A program made the translations under genes and the position numbers. A model generated the notes under the pieces. That model saw only the letters and a list, made by a program, of their open reading frames with translations. It had not been told where the DNA came from and did no database searches. This document shows, one piece after another, positions 1-9,729 of a stretch of 64,000 bases of DNA. Position 1 is the stretch's first letter, and every line of letters begins with the position of its first letter. Origin of the DNA: Fomitopsis serialis (lineage: Eukaryota; Basidiomycota; Agaricomycetes; Polyporales; Fomitopsidaceae); contig NW_025955113.1 of assembly GCF_022376445.1 (NCBI RefSeq), forward strand, positions 34,393 through 98,392, read 5' to 3'.

Positions 1-854
1 GGAGATCAGGCTCAGCGAGGATGAAGAACAGGACGAGCTTGTCGAGGAGGAGGAGGTGGCGGCGGAGGCGGAAGCGGAAGCAGAGGAGGAGATGCGAGTG
101 GAGCCAGAGCGAGAGGTGGGCAATGCGAACGATGTGGATAATCCCCCAGAGGCACCTCTGCCTCCGCGCCGTGAGTCTTTTACACAAGCTAATAAGTATA
201 TCGAACTACTAACAGAAGTGGTATGCAAGCCAAACCTAAACCAAGGCCTGCGTTTGGTCGGAAGCCGGCGAACGAACCTGAGAAAGCCAAGAATGACCGG
301 GGCGACACTTTGCTCGACGCAGACGAGCGTAACCTTGCGACAGCTCTCGGTATGTGGGTCCTCCCATAGGTTCCTAGCTAATCTGCAAGCAACATCATAG
401 GTAAGCCTCAATCGTCGTCAGCAACGTCAAAAAACAATCCGAAGGCAAGGCAGCGAAACAACCATGCTCATGGGGACAGTGGGTCAGAAGACGACGAAGA
501 GCAACGCACTAACGTCACGCAGCGTGCCAAAGCCAAGAAAGTGTGGCGCATGGACGCCGTTGTCATTGACTCACCTCCAAAAAAGGTGAAGGTGAGTGCA
601 TCTTTATTTACTCATCTCAAACTATGATAGATTACGCAGCAGACGGTGGTCAACAAGAACAAGGGCAAGGGTGCGGCGGTCAAGACCAAGGGCAAGGGTG
701 CAGCGGTTGAGAAGAACAAGGGCAAGGGTACGAGGGTCAACAAGAAGCAGAAGAAACAGCGCGACTGGTTGGACACCGACACCGAGTCGGAGAACAAGAC
801 CGAGCCGGACGCGGACGATACGGAAGAAGACCATGAGTCGGACAGTGACTCGGA

Positions 855-897
<43 letters not shown>

Positions 898-2501
898 GAC
901 GATGATTCGGAGGAAGACAGAGACGCGGAGGACGAGGCGATGGACGAGGACAGTGAGGATGAAGTGATCGTAAGTCAATCGTCCCGCATTCACTGCTTTG
1001 TCGATGAAGTTCTGCAGGTTGTCAAGGCCCCGAAGAGTAAGGCCGGGCAGTCCAAAGGCAAGAGAAGCAAACGTAGCAGCAGCAGCGCGGCCGGGCAGAA
1101 GTCCGAAGGTCGTCGTCGTGCGCAGGCCAGGGACATCCCGGAGACCCTCAAGCCTATTGTTACGTGCTCACAGATGTACCTCCGCCTCCGCCTCTCACTC
1201 GACCACGCGTGGACCTCCGAGAAGACACAGAACAGCAGTCAGCTGCCCCACAAGCACCTCGTCATCAAGAGGGCCTTGAAGGACGCTCGCCGCCATCGCG
1301 CGGAGGACGGCAAGAAGATCGATTACCTTGTGTCAGGGTTCAAGACCCTGAAAAAGAAACGCAACCACGTTCTTCGCGAGAACGTCGCCAGTGTTGTAAG
1401 TCCCTTGTTCCTGACACATCAAACGAACTGAGTCTTGTTGCAGGTGTGGACAGGCGCGTCTCAGCTCCGAAACGAGGTCAAGAAGAAAGCGAAGATTGTG
1501 GTCGACAGTGCCTACGGCCTGGGAAGCCTCTCGACGCAGCGCAGAGTCGCAGCCGCAACATTCCTCCTCAAGTCGAACACACAGGGCAAATTCTCAATGC
1601 CGAATTTTATCTTCGGCGAAATCGACATCGCCTGGCAGTCGGACGAACCTTACGAGGTCGACATGAAGGTATGTACAGTCATCTTGGATGTTTACTGCTT
1701 GTTCTTGAAGGGCCCCACAGGCGAGCGTCGTGAACCGCAAGAAACCGTTCCAGCACAAGGCGTTGTCCGACGTCATTGTGCAGCACTGGTTCCATGGACA
1801 CAGGGACACTGCGTCAGTCGCAGCGTACGATCGGTTCAGTGAGGTTCCGAACAACCTCATAGCCCTCGTGTGCAATGCGGTAAGTTTTGTTCACGTTAGT
1901 TTATGGACGGCTGTAATACTGAACAATTCTTTTATAGATCGAGGCGGCGTTGGTGGACATAGCCACAGGGACTCACCACTTCTCTAACAAGCTATATGCG
2001 GCCAAGTGAGTGTAACAGTCTGTCTAGCGTAGTGTTTCTCCCTCACGTGTGAGTAGGTGGATCAACATCATGGGCATCCTGGATCAGTTCGAAAGCAACG
2101 CATCGGAGGCGTACCAAGCTCTGAAGGAGATGATGTGGACCAATGTCAGGTAAGTGGCATTAATACTAACCTTCTAAACGTCGAGTCTATCTCAATGTTG
2201 GTCCAGCGCACTCATCGATGAGCAGCAAGTCTCGAGATCGAAGGATAAGCAAGACGTCGCTGACGATGGTAGCCCTGGCGAGCAGTTCATCGCGTGGAGC
2301 GATGTAGAGGTCGGCGACACTAAGGCCACCGGAACGAAGGCTGCAAAGCCATCGTCAAAGCCGTCGTCTTCGAAACCGACATCGTCGAAGCCGTCGTCAT
2401 CGAAGCCGACATCGTCGAAGCCGACATCGTCGAAGCCGACATCGTCGAAGCCGCTCGTCGAAGCCGCCGTCGTCAAAGACGACGACGTCGAAGGCGCCTG
2501 A
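1..2501 (+). CDS. DUF6532-domain protein, 5' truncated by the window edge, C-terminal frameshift
   Basis: Multi-exon gene entering from the left edge; no start codon is visible. The N-terminal part is disordered: a Glu/Ala-rich stretch, Lys/Gly-rich repeats (KGKGAAV-type, about 650-740) and a Ser-Asp tract at about 841-900. The globular part (about 1240-2230) has the look of the basidiomycete DUF6532 family: basic KKKRNHVLRE followed by a helical segment with VVDSAYGL, then FGEIDIAW, VIVQHWFHGH and THHFSNKLYAAKW. Introns are short and GT-AG (for example after 969, 1395, 1671, 1879, 2005 and 2150). The tail is a degenerate SSKP repeat. One extra C at about 2452 shifts the frame so translation stops at 2499-2501. 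In the other frame the tail reads on to SKAPEG, a splice donor and a final exon ending at 2621. The function of DUF6532 is unknown; it is a multicopy family in Agaricomycetes. The family call rests on motif recognition. Confidence 0.8.
841..900 (+). repeat. Coding Asp-Ser (GACAGC) hexanucleotide tract
   Basis: Near-perfect run of GACAGC hexamers encoding alternating Ser and Asp inside the DUF6532 gene, followed by an acidic stretch. It is a likely site of length polymorphism. Confidence 0.85.
2345..2470 (+). repeat. Coding SSKP repeat, source of a frameshift
   Basis: Degenerate 15-18 bp repeat around TCGTCGAAGCCG, coding (T/S)SSKP several times. Around 2452 one copy has an additional C, which breaks the repeat phase. 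Slippage in the repeat or a sequencing indel would both explain it. Confidence 0.75.
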
Positions 2502-2621
2502 GGGTAAGTGCATCACTGTCAATAGTATGTGTGTACAATGAACGATTGTTCCCCAGTCGAGCCTCAGGTCAATGAAGAAGAAGCTGGGCGTGAGGCTTCC
2601 CACGTACTCTCCGACGCCTGA

Positions 2622-3710
2622 GCACAGCATGCCAAGGTAAGTATCTTCTCATTCTTGTACATCCTGGATCAGCGCCTGAACAATCGTCAGACTATCTACT
2701 ACAGCATCTACACAACTTCCTCGTCTCTATAGTCAATCGCTGTATCGTCATCTCGCCGTGTCGCCGTCCATGTCGCCGTCCGTGTCGCCGTCCGTGCCGC
2801 CGTCCGTATCTCCGTCCATATCGCCGTCCTGCCATCCGTGTCGGCATTCGTCTAGCCGTCCGTCTCATTTCTCGACATTCTCTCGACATGAGTGACATGT
2901 TGCTGGTCACTGGTCACTGGTCAATCATCAGTTGTCGTTCGTAAGGCGGTTAGGTGATACATTTTTTATGTTGCTCTGTAATGTTGTATAACACGCTCTG
3001 TACTGCTCTAACAATTACCTATGCTGTGATGTATGCGCAGTGCGCAATAATATTATTGATTTCATCTCAATTTGGGTTCCAATACTTGTGGAAGTTGCCC
3101 ACTACGACAAGACACAGATTTTTTTGAGAGCCATGGAGATTCAAATGTTGATTGACAATGTCCACATGTCTTGAAATAAGCACATTATCATGTACGTCTT
3201 GCAAGCTCATCAAGACATGTAGAGTAAACCTACATCAATAGTCTGAAGACACAAAAGATATCTTAACTTCAAGCATAGGCTCTCTTGTGCAGGTACTTCA
3301 AGCATATGACTTGTCTTGCCAAGTACTTTATAGATTTCAAGACATGCAGTACTTAGAATACTTGTCAAGACAAGGGAGTTTTTCCTGATGTATCATGTTC
3401 TGCTCGTCTCTCATTTGGTTACAAGTGGTTCACTCTTTCGTCGCCATCGCGTAGAACACATACTCACTGTTGTTCTATTGCAGTATACCACTTTGATATA
3501 GTATTTTACTTGGGGCTTTACTATACTACAACGAGATCTAATAGTCATTTACCTATGCGAACATGGTCTGACGCGATCTGACGGAGTCTGACTTGAAGTC
3601 TGAGGTGAGTCTGATGTCAGTAGAGTGATCTGAGTTCAGAATGAATCTCCTTAGCTCAGACCTGCTGTTCTGACGGCCTGAGCGGTCTGAATCAGACCTG
3701 TCAGACCCTG
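2622..3710. other. Intergenic stretch, 3' flanks of DUF6532 and BTB genes
   Basis: No coding region is supported here. It holds a 12-bp minisatellite (2748-2832), an AT-rich part at 3040-3420 with several CAAGACA/TGTCTTG words in both orientations, and a dense TCTGA/TCAGA cluster at about 3563-3715 that runs up to the stop codon of the BTB gene. Confidence 0.6.
2748..2832 (+). repeat. 12-bp minisatellite GTCGCCGTCCRT
   Basis: About seven tandem copies of a 12-bp unit read as GTCGCCGTCCGT or GTCGCCGTCCAT, with point variants in the later copies. It lies just downstream of the DUF6532 gene and could be in its 3' untranslated region. Confidence 0.8.
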
Positions 3711-3715
3711 TCAGT
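3563..3715. repeat. Dense TCTGA/TCAGA word cluster
   Basis: About 150 bp in which TCTGA or its complement TCAGA recurs about every 8-15 bp, giving many short potential hairpins. It abuts the 3' end of the minus-strand BTB gene. Confidence 0.6.
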
Positions 3716-4756
3716 CGAACTCGCAGTTTTGCTGATGTGGGAGCCGAAGCCAGATATCCGAGCGCAATTCTCTCGCCTTCAGCTGCATGTATGCCTGGCA
3801 GTTGAGGCAGAGATTGTTGTAACTACGCGTCTGCTCGTTATGAGCCAGCCAAGTGATCCAATCTGCTAGACATGTGGGGTCCTCTAGTTCACCTTCGAAG
3901 GTTAAGTTGGCCTGGGCGAGGCACTGCAGCGACGCGTGGCAAACCTGATCTGCGCACGCAAGTGGCAAGGTTGGTGTGAAGAGGAGGTATGCGAAGATGA
4001 TGTTGTCGTGGACGAGTGTGCTCCGCGCATTGAGGCACCTCAGAATGTCCTCCTGCGTGAGCCGCTCGGTCGTGCCGTTCTTCTGCGGGACTCCGTTCAG
4101 GATGACCTCGGTGTCGAGCTGGCAGCACGTGTATAGAGCGTAAGGCAGCATAGACTGCGTCTCCGTGAGTCGTGCGATGTTGACGGCGGCGATGGCGTCG
4201 GTGTAATCGTAGGTCATGAGGGCGCTGCCCTCGCTAGCCTCAGCCTTCGCCCAGACGTGTAAGTCGTCGCTGAAGCAAGACTTCATGCGTTCAAGGGCAT
4301 CATCCCGCAGGTGCTCCATGCCGTACTTGTGGGCGAGGCGGACAACAGAGGCAACGACGACGAAAGGCAGTTGTGCGTTATGGCGGTAGAACCTGCGTCG
4401 CACGTGAGTCGCACCTTCAATATCGAGACAGACAACACATACGTTTGGTCAACGAATACAGCACGCAGGAGGTGTCGCAGGTCATCCGGGTGGTCCGCAA
4501 GTTCAATGACGGGGCACCCGTCGAACGTATCCGTCAGCGTCGGTTGCGGGACGGAGAATAGCCCGGCGAAGACTTCAGAGTTCAGCGACAGGCTACCTTG
4601 ATAGACGCGGAACGCGACTCCTCCGGCCTGCAGGACAACATTCCCATCCTTGAACCAGAACTCCTCATCTCGTTTGGTTCCCGCTTCTCCTATGGGCCCG
4701 GCCTCCGACTCCGTGCGCGTGCGCTTCCGCGTCTCAGAACTTGAACTTTCCTCCAT
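3711..4756 (-). CDS. BTB/POZ domain protein (copy 1)
   Basis: Two exons: 4443-4756 and 3711-4392, with one 50-bp GT-AG intron. The intron lies at the same place and phase (2) in all BTB genes of this window. The predicted protein has 331 residues. A short charged N-terminus (MEESSSSETRKRTRTE) precedes the BTB core: FWFKDGNVVLQAGGVAFRV, then YQGSLSLNSEVFAGLFSVPQ and DGCPVIELADHPDDLRHLL. After the intron come helices RLAHKYGMEHLRDDALERM and a C-terminal region with a CLNCQ motif shared by the paralogues. BTB proteins of this fungal type dimerise through the BTB fold. Some BTB proteins serve as CUL3 adaptors, but that role is untested for this family. It is closest to copy 3 at 33078-34126. Confidence 0.88.
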
Positions 4757-4964
4757 ATGATGGCTGGTGCGCTGTTACCCGGACTGCGAGGTGTTGCGGA
4801 GACGATGAAGGAAGACTGAAACTGAAGGGCGGGCACGTCGCCCACCCGACGTCGTAGCCTTATCGTAGCCTGAGCAGAGGAGACCCCTATTTGTGGCTGT
4901 GACTGCTTAATATAGGTCTACGATCGACTCGGCCTCTCGATCGAATGTTCACGCGACTTATCAC

Positions 4965-5530
4965 GACCCCGCGCGATATTGACTGGTCAACCGGTCACCG
5001 GTCACTGCTTGGATGGCATCTGTGCCGCAAAACTGCATCGAGGAATTTCCGGAAGCCTTGTATGCTGCGAATCGTGTCTTAAAGTCGGTACAGAAACACG
5101 ACTTCATCCTCGAAAGGTAGGCGTCGCGCACCCATTCGATTTGGTATTTGTGAGAAAGTCGGATGAGGGCAGCAACGACCGCGGACTTGAGGTTGTTCGT
5201 CGGGGGACAGTATCTATCGAGTTGGCCTTCAGCACTGCATACACTGGACAGTATGAGACGACGCCCACGCAAAAAGTACTTAGAGGAGATGGCGGAGTTC
5301 TGTGGGATGGTCGGGAAGTGGACGGCAGGATATCCGTTAATCGTCTCCACAGCCTTCATTTGACCGATCGCGAACAGGTCATAAAGCACCTCCCAGCTGA
5401 GAGCAAGTAGTCCTTGATATAATTGAAGTTACTTCGATTGAAGACGCGTTGCCTCGAGAACAACGTCACCGTCCGGGTACCATATCTCTTCGGAGTCGCG
5501 TACGTACGAACGCAGCGGCCATTTCTCTGT
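4965..5530 (-). pseudogene. Decayed BTB/POZ gene
   Basis: The remnant aligns with the intact copy at 34709-35750: EEIWYPDGDVVLEA (about 5445-5500), YQGLLALSWEVLYDLF, then RLSHKYQIEWVRDAYLSRM, MKSCFCTDF and GTDAIQAV. Stop codons and frame changes separate the blocks, the BTB strand region is scrambled, and the match ends at about 4965 where the C-terminal third should be. It lies head-on behind the intact BTB copy 1. The missing 3' end and multiple lesions make a functional product unlikely. Confidence 0.85.
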
Positions 5531-5629
5531 GCGCTTGACAATGAAGAACCCACGGCTACGTGCAAAAATCTAATCAAGCGAGTATAAGACAAAGCATAGC
5601 GGTTCGTGCAGGAGGCGTCGTGAAGAATC

Positions 5630-6317
5630 TATGATAGGGCTCGAGCACATCCGACTACATCACGTGAAGCGCCCTACGCCCGTGCGCGGGCGCTGGATTC
5701 GAGCGTCTACGGTTGACCCCTACGATCGCGCGCACAGCATCGGCGTCCTGGAGCGTAAAAAGCTTCGAAAAAGCAGTAGAAAGCAAGCAAGAGATACGAC
5801 ATTACGCAGAGGAGTAGTACTACACAAAAGTTTGGGCAAATACAGTGAAGTCTACGCAAAAGAAGCCCCCTCCAGGTTCTCAAAAATTGAGGCAGGTCTT
5901 TATGCTCAGACAAAGCTCACATTCTCGCGTTCATCGTGACATCGCTTTCTTGAACCACTGAAAATGAGATCTCCGAGGTTTGTGACCGCAGTGAGGGCCT
6001 TCGCTTTTTTTTCGCCAGACATTTCGCGTTTTTCGAGTCGGCCGTGCTCGCGCTGCGGCTTAGTCAGCATACGGCACTCTTGCGCGCATACCATGCGTAA
6101 GAGTTTGTGCGTCGAAAACTGCACACCAGCCGATTCTGTTCAGAGATTCTGTTCAAAAGCTCGCAATCTCTCGATCGTAGCAAAAAAAACCATGAATTCT
6201 GCTTGTGTGATACCACAAACTCTTAGGGACCGTTTGGCGGCTTTGCGCCCGCCAAATGTGCCTGGCGCCAATGCAAAAATCACGTGATGTAGTAGGATGT
6301 GCTCGAGCCCTATCATA
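5630..6317. mobile_element. Non-autonomous DNA transposon with 36-bp TIRs and TA target site
   Basis: Terminal inverted repeats at 5630-5667 and 6280-6317 match at 37 of 38 positions. They start TATGATAGGGCTCGAG and end at the palindrome TCACGTGA. If the outermost TA is the target duplication, the element is 684 bp with 36-bp TIRs, as in Tc1/mariner-like or other TA-targeting MITEs. No transposase frame is present inside. The inner right part contains a second palindrome, TTTGGCGG with its complement CCGCCAAA, at about 6243-6266. The superfamily is inferred from the TA target only. Confidence 0.85.
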
Positions 6318-7304
6318 AAAGGAGTGGGACGGCGGTGTCGATGTGGCGCGCGTAACTCGCGTGGTTTTCGCGTATGCTCGCGTGGAGCGCACATGGCGTC
6401 CACGTTCGCCGTGTGGCCTCATGTGGCGCACCCTCCTCCCATAAGCTCCCGGCGTCTGCCGCCCCCGGGCGCCTGCGCAAGCCCCGCCCGAGGTGTCCCC
6501 GAGGTGGAATTTCCGGGCGAAGTGACGGGAAAAATGAGTAGAAAAGAATACATACAGTGTACACATATACTATAAATGGGAAGCCTGAGTGATGGGAAAA
6601 AAATCACAACTCAGTGCTGGGAAATAGGACATCTCAGTGCCGGGAAATTAGCACTGAAAGACCACAAAGGAAATGCAATGGGAAAGATTGAGTAGGGAAA
6701 TGTGTGCCTAAAATCAATGTTAATGGCAAGCATGAGTAATGGGAAAACTGAGCAATGTCAGGACTCAGTACTGGGAAAACTTGAACAGAACATCTCAGTC
6801 CCAGGGAAAATAGTGTGGATTAGCACAGAGAGAACAGTATATAGGTTGCTCCTGGGAAGTAGAAATTAAATATGAGAAAAAATCAATATTGGGAAAACAG
6901 GACACCTCAGTAATGGGAAATAATGGGAAGGCACATTTCACTGGCAATAATGGGAGTAAGTACCAGGAAAACACACCTCAGTGTTGGGAAAACAGTAGAA
7001 ATTAGCCCAGGGAAATGAGATATCAATCCCGGGAAAACAGGAAATCTCAGTGCTGGGAAAACAGGACACATCAATACTGGGAAATAATGGGAAAACAGTG
7101 GTAATATCAAACAATTGCCCTGCAGCAGATTATGGACATCAAGAATACAAAAATATGGAACAAAGTGTACTGCAGGCCGGGAAATATTGAATAAAAATGC
7201 AACCACAAGAGCAACACACAGCATTGAATGAATCAGATATGGGCTGGCATTGCCCAAGCATGTAATCTTAAGAGTAACATGAAGCAGTGAATGAAATATT
7301 GCTG

Positions 7305-7506
7305 CCAGACCTGTGGCGAAGCCCAGGTCTGGCAGGCTCAAGCATGTAATTGTAGGAGTAACATGGAGCACAGAATGAAAGAACCGCCGCCAGACCTGTG
7401 GCGAAGCCCAGGTCTGGCATGCATTAACATTGTAATCTTATGGGTGACATGAAGCAGTGAATGAAAGAACCGCCCCGTCAACCCGTGGCGAAGCCACGGG
7501 TTGGCG
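7305..7506 (+). repeat. Hairpin subrepeats, first cluster (three hairpins)
   Basis: Hairpins at 7305-7332, 7390-7417 and 7479-7503, spaced 83-88 bp. Arms in the first two are CCAGACCTG and CAGGTCTGG. In the third the arms are CAACCCGTGGC and its exact complement. All three close on GAA within the heptamer GCGAAGC. The flanking words (GTAACATGRAGCA, GAATGAAAG) repeat too. Confidence 0.85.
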
Positions 7507-8093
7507 ACGCTCGTCTAAAAGGAATGGGATGAGGGTACATCTGTGGCGCAGATCGCGCACATGGCAAGCCATGTTCGCCGCGTGGCCTCATGTGGCGCAC
7601 CCTCCTCCCATAAGCTCTCGGCGCCTTTCGCTCTCGGGCGCCTGCGCGATCCCCGCCCGACGTGTCCCCGAGGTGGTGGCTGCTCATGCGAAACGGGCAA
7701 CAAACATTGCTAGAGTGGAAAAGTAACGGGAAAAATATCCCTGTGACGGGAAAACTTGGACCGCCTCTTGGGAAAATGGGCAGCAATGGCTCGGGTGCCT
7801 TCTGCCCACTGGCACCCATGCAATCCCGCCCGAGGTGTCCCCGAAGTGGGATTTCCGTGCTCATCAGTGGGTGATTATGGGCATCACACGGCGGGGGCAG
7901 AGCATAAGGCAATGAATGGGAAGCATGATTAACGGAAAATACAAGACAAGTAAACAACTGGGAGACTAAGACATGTCAATAACGGGAAAGCAACTCCAGG
8001 GAATATTTATTCAGTAATGTAACGGGAAGTAAGCACTGGGAAGATATACATAATCACAGGAGTAACAGGCAGCACTGAGTAAATCAAACGCCG

Positions 8094-8815
8094 CCAGCCC
8101 GTGGCAAAGCCATGGGCTGGCATTACATTAGCATTGAACCTCAAAAGTAACATGGAGCACAGAATGAAAGGACCACCGGGCATGCATTAGCATTGTAAGA
8201 TTATGGGCGACATGAAGGTCAGCCACAATGGAAATGCCAGGAAGAGAGCAGTCATGGGAAACAGCACCTGTGTAATGGGAAAACCAGGTAGCAACAGCTC
8301 GGGCACCATCCGCTCGCCTGCACCTGCATAATATTAATACTTCCCCGAGGTGTCCCCGAGGTGGGATTTCCGCACAAAATGGGCATCACACAGTGGGAGC
8401 ATACATAGCTACGGGCAACAAATGGGAAGCATGAGTAACGGGAAATACAAGACAAGTCAGTACTGGGAGACCAGGATATGTCAATAACGGGAAATCACAA
8501 AATATGTAGTCAGTACCGGGAAAATACATGTCATCAATGGGAAGACTGCATAAGCACCAGGAAAACATGCATCAATAATCACAAGATGCACATGCAGCAT
8601 TGAATGAACCAAACGCCGCCAGCCTGTGGCGAAGCCGCGGGCTGGCATTGCATTAGTATGTAACCTTAGAAGTAACATGGAGCACAGAACAAAGGACCGC
8701 CGCCAGACCTGTGGCGAAGCCCAGGTCTGGCATGCAATAGCATTGTAATATTATGGGCGACATGAAGCAGTGAATGAAGAACCGCCCCGGCAACCCGTGG
8801 CGAAGCCACGGGTTG
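8094..8815 (+). repeat. Hairpin subrepeats, second cluster (four hairpins, one lost)
   Basis: Hairpins at 8094-8120, 8619-8645, 8703-8730 and 8791-8815. The arms differ between copies, but pairing is kept by matched changes or G-T (G-U in RNA) pairs. At about 8167-8180 the flanks of a copy are present while the hairpin is missing, as expected from slippage over a stable foldback. Confidence 0.8.
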
Positions 8816-8920
8816 GCGAAGCTCGTGAGTACTTACGAGGTGAGCTTGATTGATGGCTGGCGTCACCGTGTCACCTGCGCGGCAGAGCCCTGGCAGAGCC
8901 ACCGCGTCGATACCGAAGCC

Positions 8921-9499
8921 CAAGGGGCGTCCAAAACTCTAATTCACTGCATCGACCCCTGAAAAGTGCGAGGCAGGACCCCGGAACGAGACCCCAACCA
9001 ACCACTTTTAGCGCCCACAGCCCGCGAGGTGAAGAAAACAGAAAACACTCGCAACCACCTAATAACAATCATAGGTGCTAGCTAGATGGGAAACAATGAA
9101 TCTTGACTCATTTTGGATGTATTGCATTACCTCTTGCTGAAGGGAAACCAACGAAGCCAAAAGAGATGCGCTAGTTCGGGCTCACCACAGTGACCGAGGC
9201 TCGAGGCGTGTCGAGGCTGACTAAGAATGCTGGTCGTGTTTCTCATCACGTGCGACAGCTGTCCGGTCTGTCTACAATGAAGCCGTCTCATTCTTGACAT
9301 TCGTACTTTTCACATCCATTATTAGTGCAGCAGGGATGCGGCCTGACAACTTTTCCAATCATCGCGGGATGCTGAACAACGGTAGGTGGAAAAGTGGGCG
9401 GAAAAGTGGGCGCGGGTGTATTTTCTGGACCCCTGGCACTCGCCCGGGGTTGGGTCGGGGGTGGTCGATTCAGTGAATTAGAGTTTTGGACGCCCCTTG
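8921..9499. mobile_element. hAT-type MITE with 8-bp target-site duplication
   Basis: A 579-bp element bounded by inverted repeats that begin CAAGGGGCGTCCAAAAC and run about 38 bp with one mismatch or gap. It is flanked on both sides by the identical octamer CCGAAGCC (8913-8920 and 9500-9507). An 8-bp duplication with a CA-G-G-G-G start is the signature of the hAT superfamily. No transposase frame is inside, so it needs a transposase supplied in trans. The perfect duplication and near-identical ends suggest recent insertion. Confidence 0.92.
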
Positions 9500-9729
9500 C
9501 CGAAGCCACTGACGGCATACCCGGGCCGGTAGTCCGCTCCAACCACTAGCAGCCGTGGCCACACCATCCCAACTTGAACTACTAGTAGCACGCTCAGTGA
9601 CAATCATCGAAACGCGAACAAGAGATCATCATTGTGACGGATATTCTACTAGTACTGTGCTTTAGGCCTAGCCCCAGAATCGTAGCTCGTCGCTCAAACA
9701 ATGTACGACAGATCACCAGCGACGCCGGA

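Larger units (their letters stand above)
6318..8830 (+). repeat. Non-coding tandem array of three diverged units with GGGAAA words and hairpins
   Basis: Three related units lie head to tail: about 6318-7515, 7515-8222 and 8222-8830. Units 1 and 2 begin with a shared GC-rich header (GTGGCCTCATGTGGCGCACC, at about 6414 and 7583). Four boxes with CCCCGAGGTG recur (about 6491, 7665, 7820, 8345). Each unit then has a body rich in GGGAAA on the plus strand only, and ends with 83-93 bp subrepeats built around a perfect or near-perfect hairpin. No reading frame is conserved between units. It could be a satellite, the body of a large non-autonomous transposon, or a structured transcript; the sequence alone does not decide. 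Confidence 0.75.

Noticed and set aside
6153..6566. Open frames crossing the TIR element and the array header
   Set aside because: They run through the terminal inverted repeat and into the repeat header, so they are by-products of repeat sequence.
7305..8815. Regularly spaced palindromic repeats resembling a CRISPR array
   Set aside because: The intervening sequences are themselves repeated, arms vary between copies, and the DNA is from a eukaryote with spliced genes.
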